Shown here in pieces: positions 1-6,185 of a DNA stretch of 8,454 nt (its first letter is position 1; each line of letters starts with the position of its first letter). The stretch is from positions 1 to 8,454 of the forward strand of contig DPLL01000356.1 in the NCBI GenBank assembly GCA_003542015.1. Reading direction: 5' to 3'. Origin of the DNA: Microcoleaceae cyanobacterium UBA9251. GTDB lineage: Bacteria > Cyanobacteriota > Cyanobacteriia > Cyanobacteriales > Microcoleaceae. The notes beneath the pieces are model-generated. The model worked only from the letters and a program-made list of their open reading frames with translations. It made no database searches and was not told the origin of the DNA. Position numbers and translations under genes: made by a program.

Positions 1-132
1 GATTGGTGCAGTTGTCGCCGTAGCGATTGGTGCAGTTGTCGCCGTAACAGTTGATGCAGCAGCCGTTGGTGCCGTAACAGTTGATGCAGCAGCCGTTGGT
101 GCAGTTGTAGCAGTAGCGGTTGGTGCAGCCGG
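1..132 (-). repeat. In-frame tandem repeats encoding the Ala/Thr/Pro tract of the NrtD tail
   Basis: Two 24-bp units (1-24 and 25-48) differ at one base. They are followed by a 30-bp unit (49-78) whose first 24 bases recur exactly at 79-102, then by degenerate copies to about 132. All unit lengths are multiples of three, so copy-number change would keep the frame. The encoded words are variants of TATTAPI and APTAAASTVT. The array continues past the window edge. Confidence 0.9.
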
Positions 133-1260
133 AGTGAGAGGAGAACTAATTACCGCAGTCGGCACACTCGATGCAGCTTCTGCTAATTTTTGCTTTTGTT
201 GGCTGGAAACAGCAGACATATTGACAGAAGCTAAAACAGACATCGCGAATAACCAAGATACTCCGAGTATACCACCTTTGATCCGTGATGCTTCTGAGGG
301 TTGGGAAGCGTGAGGAACAAATGATGCCGGCGCGAAGTTGGTTCTCGGCTTTTCCTGCGGAACAGGGGCGGGTTTGAGGGCCGATTCTGGCAAGGGTGGG
401 AGGGCGGTTTCGGTTTCTTCGTCGCCGTCTGTGTGGGCGTAGCGAGAAAACAAGAACTCTAAAGCAAAGTTCCGCAGTTCGTAGTATTTCGGATCTTCCA
501 TGATCCGCGTGCGGTTGCGGGGACGACTGAAGGGAATGTGTACATCTTCGCCGATCGACGCCGCCGGGCCGTTGGTCATCATCACGATGCGATCGGCTAA
601 AAACAAAGCCTCATCGATATCGTGAGTAATCATAATGACGGTAATTTTGTACTCCCGCCAAATTTTGAGTAATTCTTCCTGCAACTCTTCCCGCGTAATT
701 GGATCTAGAGCTCCGAAAGGTTCGTCTAAAATCAACAGTTTGGGGCGAGTTGCTAGGGCACGGGCGATCGCCACCCGCTGTTTCATCCCCCCGGACAATT
801 GGCCTGGCCTTTTGTCGCAAGCTTCGGTAAGTCCCACCAATTCCAGGTGTTGCTGAACGATCGCATTGTGTTCCTCTGGGGACTTTTCGGCGTAAACAGT
901 TTCAACGCCGAGGTGGATGTTTTCAGCCGCAGTCAGCCAAGGCAACAACGAGTAATTTTGAAATACTACCATGCGATCGGGGCCCGGTTCAGTAATCCGC
1001 AAACCTTCGAGTGCAACCTCTCCATCTGTAGGCCCATTGAATCCGGCGATCATGTTGAGCAAAGTAGATTTGCCACAGCCGGAGTGACCGATTAAGCAGA
1101 TAAATTCGCCTTCATTAATCTGGAGATTTACACCATCGAGGACGACGTAAGGGCCTTTGGGAGTTTGATAAACTTTTGATACATCTTTAATAGACAGAAA
1201 AGGTGTCGCGGTCTTGTCCTCGATCGCTTTAGTTGTTTTTTGGGTATTGAGAGTTTGCAT
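1..1260 (-). CDS. nrtD: Nitrate/nitrite ABC transporter ATPase NrtD with an unusual C-terminal extension (3' end beyond window)
   Basis: This is the second ATP-binding subunit of the NrtABCD nitrate/nitrite importer, expected to pair with NrtC on the cytoplasmic face of NrtB. I translated 420 codons from ATG at 1258-1260 with no stop, so the gene runs off the left edge. Walker A is GHSGCGKST (58-66), the Q-loop Gln is 101, the signature LSGGMKQ starts at 155, Walker B LLILDE ends at Glu180 and the switch His is 213. The ATPase part closes around residue 280, the usual full length of NrtD. The frame then continues: a Pro-rich linker (about 285-325), a hydrophobic segment (about 330-351) preceded by Arg326 and Lys328, a Gln/Lys stretch, and an Ala/Thr/Pro repeat tract (about 376-420 and on). 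The ATPase assignment is firm. The tail's function is unknown. No clear Shine-Dalgarno is seen. Confidence 0.93.
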   Translation of the reverse strand, partial: MQTLNTQKTTKAIEDKTATPFLSIKDVSKVYQTPKGPYVVLDGVNLQINEGEFICLIGHSGCGKSTLLNMIAGFNGPTDGEVALEGLRITEPGPDRMVVFQNYSLLPWLTAAENIHLGVETVYAEKSPEEHNAIVQQHLELVGLTEACDKRPGQLSGGMKQRVAIARALATRPKLLILDEPFGALDPITREELQEELLKIWREYKITVIMITHDIDEALFLADRIVMMTNGPAASIGEDVHIPFSRPRNRTRIMEDPKYYELRNFALEFLFSRYAHTDGDEETETALPPLPESALKPAPVPQEKPRTNFAPASFVPHASQPSEASRIKGGILGVSWLFAMSVLASVNMSAVSSQQKQKLAEAASSVPTAVISSPLTPAAPTATATTAPTAAASTVTAPTAAASTVTATTAPIATATTAPI

Positions 1261-1269
1261 ATTTTCGTA

Positions 1270-1311
1270 ATTGGGGTTAGGGGTTTTTGGATTAGGCATT
1301 GGTAATGGGAT
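1270..1311. repeat. Degenerate heptamer array in the nrtC-nrtD gap
   Basis: Six consecutive 7-bp words can be read here: ATTGGGG, TTAGGGG, TTTTTGG, ATTAGGC, ATTGGTA, ATGGGAT. They resemble the short tandemly repeated repetitive (STRR) heptamers known from filamentous cyanobacteria. The word ATTGGTA also occurs in the array at 3520-3589. The array sits just upstream of the nrtD start. Confidence 0.6.
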
Positions 1312-1341
1312 GAAAATAGTGCACGAGTTTTAAGTTGAAGA

Positions 1342-1405
1342 ATTGGAATGGGCATCAGGCATCGGTAACAAATGACTAATGACTACTGACTAATGACTAC
1401 TGACT
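1342..1405. repeat. Heptamer array just downstream of the nrtC stop
   Basis: Five clean heptamers at 1371-1405 alternate AATGACT and ACTGACT. The preceding bases 1342-1369 can be cut into four weaker heptamers in the same register. The array ends six bases before the nrtC stop codon at 1412-1414. With 1270-1311 it accounts for about two thirds of the 151-bp nrtC-nrtD gap. No promoter or terminator was recognised in the rest. Confidence 0.75.
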
Positions 1406-1411
1406 TCCTAA

Positions 1412-3463
1412 TTATGCTGCGGGCAGTCTAATTGAACACTGACTGCCTATTTGCTCAATTAAGATTTCTTCAATGCGGACGTTGCGCTTAATTTTGACAT
1501 TGTGGAGATAGTCGATCGGGTCGTCTAGATTAAAGACAGTGCCATCAAATAGCTCAATGCTGCGGCGATCGCGACCCACATCTGGCAAACCTAATTCTCT
1601 GACTGCTTGACCAAAAACATCCGGGCGCAAAACTCGATCGACTATTTCCACCCAGTTTTTCGGGAACGGAATCATTCCCCACCTGGCCATTTGCGCCGTC
1701 ACCCAGAGCATTTGCAGGCGATCGGGACAATTGGTTTTGTCAACGTAAAACTGATTGAAATTGTAAACCATTTCCGGTTTGGTCTTCGTACCGTTATTGT
1801 AAGGGTCTAGGAAGCCCGGACGCACATCTTTGGGGTCAGCACCAATATATTCTTCTCGGCAAATCAATTCTAAAATTTCTTGGCGGTTGCGGCGATCGTC
1901 GCAGTAGTCGCAGGCTTCCAAAAGGGCTTTGACTAGGGCGACGTGAGTTTGCGGATATTTCTGAGCCCAATCTTCGCGAACACCCAGGACTTTTTCGATG
2001 TGTCCAGGCATAATGTCCAAGGAACGGGCGATCACAAAACCTATACCGTCGTTGACTGCACGGGAATTCCAGGGGTCTCCTGAACAATAACCGTCGATGT
2101 TGCCTGCTTTTAAATTGGCTACCATCTGTGGGGGCGGAATCACGGTTAAGCCGACATCAAGGTCGGGGTCAATGCCACCAGCGGCCAGCCAGTAACGGAA
2201 CAGCAGATTGTGCATCGAGGCGGGGTGTACCATGCCCAAGGTATGAGCTTTATCGGGGGTAATGTCGATCGCGGCTTTCAAATCTTCCAAAGTCCGAATG
2301 CCTTGATTGTAAAGGTGTTTGCCTAGGACGATGGCATTGCCGTTGCGGGACAAGGTTAAGGCGCTACAGACGGGGACTGGGATTTCGCCGTCTAAGCCTA
2401 GCAGCATGGCGATCGGCATTCCTGCCACCATTTGGGCCGCGTCCAGCCGTCCTTGGGCGACTCCTTTAGCGATTTCTTTCCAGCTAGGTTCCCGGCTGAG
2501 GGTGACTTCTTCCAAACCGTGGGCTTTGAAGAATCCTTTTTCTTTGGCTACTACTAAGGGGGCGCAGTCGGTGAGGGGAATAAAGCCGATATCGAGGTTG
2601 ACTTTTTCCAAGCCGTTGCGGGACACAACTACCGCTGGGGCTTGTTGCTGTGCTGATTTTTGTTGGGCTGCGCGACGCTGTTTGACTCGTTTTTGTTGGT
2701 TGAGGAAGTAAACCATTTCGTTACGCAGGGCGTAGTAACTGGGGTGGTTGACTACTTCCATGCGCTTGCGGGGGCGGGGAATGTTGACTTCGAGAATTTG
2801 CCCGATTTGCGCTTCTGGCCCGTTGGTTAGCATCACGATGCGATCGCTCAGCAGCAATGCCTCGTCAACGTCGTGCGTTACCATAACCCCAGTCACTTTG
2901 CTTTCTTCGCAAATTTTCATCAACTGGTCTTGCAAACCGCCACGAGTTAAAGCATCCAATGCGCCGAAGGGTTCGTCTAGCAACAGCAGTTTGGGGCGGA
3001 TCGCGAGGGCGCGGCCGATCGCCACTCGTTGTTTCATCCCCCCAGAAATTTCACTTGGACGTTTGTGGGCGGCGTGTCGCAGTCCGACTAAGGCGATGTG
3101 GTGTTCGATAATTAAATCTCGGTCTTCTTTAGAGATATCTCTATAGATTTCATCCACGGCTAGAGCAATATTTTCGCGGACTGTCAGCCAAGGTAGCAGG
3201 GAGTAATTTTGAAACACTACCATGCGATCGGGGCCAGGCTCGCGGACTTCGCGCCCTTCTAGAGTAATCCCGCCCTGACTTGCTTGATCCAGTCCAGCGA
3301 TGATATTTAATAGTGTCGATTTGCCGCAACCGGAGTGTCCGATCAAGGAGATAAATTCTCCTTTTTTAATTTTTAGTTCAATGTTTTTGAGCGCGATATA
3401 TGTCTCACCATTTGGCAAGTTAAATACCCGGTCTACGTGGTCTACTTCAACAAATACTGACAT
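1412..3463 (-). CDS. nrtC: Nitrate/nitrite ABC transporter ATPase NrtC with C-terminal NrtA-like domain
   Basis: NrtC is the two-domain ATPase subunit of the cyanobacterial nitrate/nitrite importer. At 683 residues it has the usual long form. Residues 1-255 are an ABC ATPase: Walker A GHSGCGKST (42-50), Q-loop Gln85, signature ISGGMKQ from 139, Walker B LLLLDEP ending at 165, switch His197. A Gln/Lys/Arg-rich linker (about 256-275) leads to a domain (about 290-683) that mirrors NrtA in this window: GFIPLTDCAPL matches NrtA GFIALTDSAPL, and both share RYWLAAGGIDP, PPPQMVAN and a PWN motif. In Synechococcus this C-terminal domain has been reported to be dispensable for transport but needed for ammonium inhibition of uptake. 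No signal peptide precedes it, so it is cytoplasmic. The start ATG at 3461-3463 gives the family N-terminus; no strong Shine-Dalgarno is visible. All catalytic residues are intact. Confidence 0.97.
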   Translation of the reverse strand: MSVFVEVDHVDRVFNLPNGETYIALKNIELKIKKGEFISLIGHSGCGKSTLLNIIAGLDQASQGGITLEGREVREPGPDRMVVFQNYSLLPWLTVRENIALAVDEIYRDISKEDRDLIIEHHIALVGLRHAAHKRPSEISGGMKQRVAIGRALAIRPKLLLLDEPFGALDALTRGGLQDQLMKICEESKVTGVMVTHDVDEALLLSDRIVMLTNGPEAQIGQILEVNIPRPRKRMEVVNHPSYYALRNEMVYFLNQQKRVKQRRAAQQKSAQQQAPAVVVSRNGLEKVNLDIGFIPLTDCAPLVVAKEKGFFKAHGLEEVTLSREPSWKEIAKGVAQGRLDAAQMVAGMPIAMLLGLDGEIPVPVCSALTLSRNGNAIVLGKHLYNQGIRTLEDLKAAIDITPDKAHTLGMVHPASMHNLLFRYWLAAGGIDPDLDVGLTVIPPPQMVANLKAGNIDGYCSGDPWNSRAVNDGIGFVIARSLDIMPGHIEKVLGVREDWAQKYPQTHVALVKALLEACDYCDDRRNRQEILELICREEYIGADPKDVRPGFLDPYNNGTKTKPEMVYNFNQFYVDKTNCPDRLQMLWVTAQMARWGMIPFPKNWVEIVDRVLRPDVFGQAVRELGLPDVGRDRRSIELFDGTVFNLDDPIDYLHNVKIKRNVRIEEILIEQIGSQCSIRLPAA

Positions 3464-3519
3464 GATTTTTTTAGGTAATTTTTACACAGCAGATGCTAAT
3501 TATTAATTGTTATTTGGGG

Positions 3520-3589
3520 ATTGGTAATAGGTAATTGGTAATAGCTAATAGCTAATAGCTAATAGCTAATTGGTAATTGGGCATTGGGA
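3520..3589. repeat. Ten-unit heptamer array upstream of nrtC
   Basis: Ten uninterrupted 7-bp words fill 70 bp: ATTGGTA, ATAGGTA, ATTGGTA, four ATAGCTA, ATTGGTA, ATTGGGC, ATTGGGA. The four identical central units suggest local slippage. It is STRR-like. It lies 56 bp upstream of the nrtC start and on the mRNA follows the G-rich array at 3631-3721. Confidence 0.9.
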
Positions 3590-3630
3590 ATTAATTTACA
3601 ACTAATTTTTGGCAGTTTTTAGTTTGCAAC

Positions 3631-3721
3631 CATTCCCCATTCCCCATTCCCTATTCCCCATTCCCCATTCCCCATTCCCCATTCCCCATTCCCCATTCCC
3701 CATTCCCCATTCCCCATTCCC
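3631..3721. repeat. Thirteen-unit CATTCCC heptamer array between nrtB and nrtC, G-rich on the mRNA strand
   Basis: Exactly 13 copies of CATTCCC occupy 91 bp, with one substitution (unit 4 is TATTCCC at 3652-3658). The array stops five bases before the nrtB stop codon. Read on the transcribed-sense (minus) strand it gives 13 G tracts, eleven of four Gs and two of three, separated by AAT or AATA. That fits the four-tract G-quadruplex pattern many times over. It is of the STRR heptamer type known in filamentous cyanobacteria. Folding in vivo is an inference. Confidence 0.95.
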
Positions 3722-3726
3722 AAATT

Positions 3727-4596
3727 CTATTTCTGTTCTTCAGGAACAACTTTTGATGCGATGAAACCGACAATTCTGTCTAGAATCAAACCGACAATTC
3801 CCACATAAAGCACAGCCAGAATCACCGCGCTGAGTCTAGAACTGTTGTAAGCATCCCAGATGAAGAAGCCGATGCCAACGCCGCCGACTAACATTTCCGC
3901 AGCTACAATCGCCAGCCAAGACAAACCGATACCGATTCTCAAGCCAGTGAAGATGTAAGGAACTGAAGACGGAAGCAGGATTTTCCAGAAGTATTTTTTG
4001 TTAGGCAAGCGCAAGACGCGGGCAACGTTTCTGTAGTCTTGGGGTATTTGTTGAACCCCTACTGTAGTGTTAATTAAAATCGGCCATATTGCTGTAATTA
4101 AAATTACGAAAAGCGCTGAAACTTCGTTAGCTTTCAGCCCCAGCGCTTCAAAGGGATTGAACTGTTGAAATACTGCCAGGGCGATCGGCAACCAAGCCAG
4201 GGGCGGGATTGTTCTGAATACTTGAAACAGCGGGTCTAAGGCATCGAACATTAGGGAGTTTGTGCCGATGAGGATGCCTAAACCAATGCCGAGAACTGCT
4301 GCTAAAGTAAAGCCGATCGCCACCCGTTGCAAGCTGGCTGCAAGTTGCCAAAATAAGCCTTTGTCGGTGCCACCGTTGTCGAAGAAAGGATTGATAATCA
4401 AATTCCAGCTTTCTTGGACGGCTTTGATCGGGCCTGGTAACGACGATGAGGCATCGTGACAGAGGATTTGCCAAACTATCAGCAGAACTGCGATCGCCAC
4501 TAGGGGACGGATAATTTTTTTGCGATTTTTCTGAACTTGATTCAGAATAAAATCTACAGGATTTTTGCTTTTAGAAACAGATAGATTTGTTGCCAT
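3727..4596 (-). CDS. nrtB: Nitrate/nitrite ABC transporter permease NrtB
   Basis: NrtB is the inner-membrane channel subunit, probably a homodimer contacted by NrtA outside and NrtC/NrtD inside. At 289 residues it is of usual length. Hydrophobic segments lie at about 29-46, 92-111, 127-144, 160-178, 213-237 and 256-276, giving about six helices. The cytoplasmic coupling loop of the binding-protein-dependent permease family (EAA loop) lies at about 186-210 and ends in ILLPSS. Its usual conserved Gly is not obvious (RVLRLPNKKYF), a degeneracy I recall from NrtB relatives. The following stretch through LSWLAIVAAEML is strongly typical of NrtB. The basic N-terminus (NRKK, 24-27) before helix 1 fits a cytoplasmic start. 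It lies 122 bp after nrtA. No good Shine-Dalgarno precedes the ATG at 4594-4596. Confidence 0.96.
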   Translation of the reverse strand: MATNLSVSKSKNPVDFILNQVQKNRKKIIRPLVAIAVLLIVWQILCHDASSSLPGPIKAVQESWNLIINPFFDNGGTDKGLFWQLAASLQRVAIGFTLAAVLGIGLGILIGTNSLMFDALDPLFQVFRTIPPLAWLPIALAVFQQFNPFEALGLKANEVSALFVILITAIWPILINTTVGVQQIPQDYRNVARVLRLPNKKYFWKILLPSSVPYIFTGLRIGIGLSWLAIVAAEMLVGGVGIGFFIWDAYNSSRLSAVILAVLYVGIVGLILDRIVGFIASKVVPEEQK

Positions 4597-4617
4597 TTTT
4601 CTGTTTTGATTATAGTG

Positions 4618-4631
4618 AATAATCGATTATT
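4618..4631. other. 14-bp perfect palindrome in the nrtA-nrtB gap
   Basis: AATAATCGATTATT is its own reverse complement and sits 22 bp upstream of the nrtB start. It could be a protein-binding site or a small RNA fold. It does not match the GTA-N8-TAC NtcA pattern. The rest of the 122-bp gap (4597-4718) shows nothing recognisable. Confidence 0.5.
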
Positions 4632-4718
4632 TCTAGATACTTTCCATTGATTCCATTGTATATGGGAGAGGTTTCAGTTACAAAACCCCACCCACACAAT
4701 TCAAGATTGGCTAACTAA

Positions 4719-6035
4719 TTATGCCTTCTTGATTGCCAGAGCCTTCAAATATTCTTCTGGCTTATCTGGGTCAAATTTCACACCATCAAAGAAGGTTTCC
4801 ACACCGCGAGAAGTGGTAGCCGGAATTTGAGCTGCGGGCACACCAATTGCTGTCGCTGCTGCTTTCCAAATATCCTCGCGGTTAACTTGATCAACCGTTG
4901 CTTTGATGTCGGTAGTGGCCGGTATATAACCCCAGCGAATATTTTCGGTAATGAACCAAGCATCATGGCTCTTGTAGGGATAGGAAGCATTGTCAGCCCA
5001 GAATTTCATCGCTACGGTACTGGCGGGTTCAACGCGACCGGTACCGTAATCGATTTGACCTTTAGAGCGACCGATGATATCTGCTACTGGTACTTTTAAC
5101 CACTTATCTTGGGAAATGATTGTACACATTTCGTCTTTATTTTCAGGCTTGTCGCACCACTGTTGAGCTTCCAAGACAGCCATTGTAATTGCTTTGGCAG
5201 CTTTCGGATTTTTTGTCACCCAATCTGCTCTTAAAGCTAAACATTTTTCGGGATGATCTTTCCAAAGTTCTCCGGTGACTAAAGCAGTGTATCCGACCTT
5301 TTGAGTAACTAACTGAGCATTCCAAGGTTCGCCTACACAAAAGGCTTCCATACTGCCGGATTTCATGTTAGCTACCATCTGAGGTGGCGGTACAGGAATA
5401 ACAGAAACTTCTGTATTCGGATCGATGCCACCGGCTGCTAACCAATAGCGCATCCAAAGGTCGTGGGTGCCGCCGGGAAAGGTGATCGCAACTTTTTGAT
5501 TAGCGAGAGCCGTTTTGAGGGCTTTGCTGTCAGTACCTACTTTTAAATCTAGGTATTTTTTACTGACGGAAATTGCCTGACCATTGGTATTTAACCGGGC
5601 AACAATGTTCATCGGCACTGGTTGATTGCCTTTGGTAATAGTGCCCAATGTCATCTGGTAAGGCATGGGGGATAAAATGTGGGCACCGTCAATGCCACCT
5701 TTGTCGGAACCGAGTTCTAAGTTGTCGCGAGTAACTGGCCAAGATGCTTGTTTGGTAACTTGTACGTCTTTCATGCCGTACTTGGCAAACAGCCCTTTTT
5801 CTTGGGCAATAATTAAGGGTGCTGAATCAGTTAGAGCAATGAATCCGAGTGTGGCTTTGGTAACTTCGGGGGCGTCGGCGGGGTTGATGTTGACGGCTGG
5901 GGTGGCGCTGGGAGTTGTGCCGCTGGGAGTTGCGCTAGATGTGGTGGAACCGGAACTGCAACCGTGGGCGAGGAGGGTGCCGGCTGCTGTTGCTCCGGCG
6001 GCGATGATGAATTTTCTGCGGGATAGGTTGCTCAT
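4719..6035 (-). CDS. nrtA: Nitrate/nitrite-binding lipoprotein NrtA
   Basis: NrtA is the extracytoplasmic substrate-binding protein that delivers nitrate and nitrite to NrtB. It has 438 residues, typical for the family. The N-terminus carries a twin-arginine motif (SRRKFI, 5-10), a hydrophobic stretch and Cys26 after LLAHG. The latter is a loose lipobox, so Tat export followed by lipid anchoring is likely. A Ser/Thr/Pro-rich tether (27-48) precedes the binding fold. Trp99, Gln153, His191 and Asp192 lie in segments matching those that hold nitrate in the Synechocystis NrtA structure; exact equivalence was not aligned. Shared motifs with the NrtC tail (RYWLAAGGIDP, PPPQMVAN, EPWN) confirm the family. 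Its relative CmpA binds bicarbonate, but the nirA/nrtBCD setting decides for nitrate. The start ATG at 6033-6035 is set by the signal sequence; no strong Shine-Dalgarno. Confidence 0.97.
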   Translation of the reverse strand: MSNLSRRKFIIAAGATAAGTLLAHGCSSGSTTSSATPSGTTPSATPAVNINPADAPEVTKATLGFIALTDSAPLIIAQEKGLFAKYGMKDVQVTKQASWPVTRDNLELGSDKGGIDGAHILSPMPYQMTLGTITKGNQPVPMNIVARLNTNGQAISVSKKYLDLKVGTDSKALKTALANQKVAITFPGGTHDLWMRYWLAAGGIDPNTEVSVIPVPPPQMVANMKSGSMEAFCVGEPWNAQLVTQKVGYTALVTGELWKDHPEKCLALRADWVTKNPKAAKAITMAVLEAQQWCDKPENKDEMCTIISQDKWLKVPVADIIGRSKGQIDYGTGRVEPASTVAMKFWADNASYPYKSHDAWFITENIRWGYIPATTDIKATVDQVNREDIWKAAATAIGVPAAQIPATTSRGVETFFDGVKFDPDKPEEYLKALAIKKA

Positions 6036-6066
6036 TGGTCTTGGATTTTTGGCTTATTGTGAGACG

Positions 6067-6167
6067 ATGTGAGATGTGATATCAATTCCGGTTGCACCGG
6101 AATGGTTGATTTGTGACCGTTAACTGTAAAATGACACGATTTTGTTTGTACCGATTGCATCTCACAT
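6067..6167. repeat. 10-bp inverted repeat bounding a 101-bp segment in the nirA-nrtA gap
   Basis: ATGTGAGATG (6067-6076) and CATCTCACAT (6158-6167) are exact reverse complements. The segment between them contains the compact hairpin at 6085-6103. The right arm overlaps one arm of the hairpin at 6159-6185, so on RNA the two folds exclude each other. Confidence 0.6.
6085..6103 (-). other. Compact intergenic hairpin upstream of nrtA
   Basis: The arms ATTCCGG and CCGGAAT flank TTGCA. Closing the inner T-A pair gives an 8-bp stem with a 3-base loop, 50 bp upstream of the nrtA start. No T-run follows on the transcribed sense, so it does not look like an intrinsic terminator. An mRNA-stabilising or processing role is possible. 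Confidence 0.6.
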
Positions 6168-6185
6168 TACATTACATTGTGAGAT
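6159..6185 (-). other. Hairpin at the nirA stop codon
   Basis: ATCTCACA (6159-6166) and TGTGAGAT (6178-6185) form an 8-bp stem around an 11-base spacer. One arm touches the nirA stop codon (6185-6187). No U-run follows in the mRNA sense, so full termination is unlikely. Partial attenuation or protection of an upstream nirA message is possible. Confidence 0.55.

Noticed and set aside
1..1260. Possible frameshifted or broken nrtD, since small reading frames on both strands cover 611-1095
   Set aside because: Hand translation from 1260 gives 420 uninterrupted codons with all ATPase motifs in frame; the gene is merely open at the window edge.
2319..3146. Long plus-strand reading frames (130 and 132 codons) opposite nrtC, and similar ones opposite nrtA and nirA
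   Set aside because: They are antisense shadows of conserved minus-strand genes, with no family resemblance and no ribosome binding site.
3520..3721. CRISPR array
   Set aside because: Repeat units are 7 bp with no unique spacers; these are simple heptamer tandem repeats.
4719..6035. Bicarbonate transporter CmpA instead of NrtA
   Set aside because: The proteins are homologous, but linkage to nirA and NtcA promoters favours nitrate/nitrite.
6159..6185. Intrinsic terminator after nirA
   Set aside because: The stem is AU-rich and no U-run follows in the transcribed direction; the downstream nrt genes are co-oriented with no recognisable promoter of their own.
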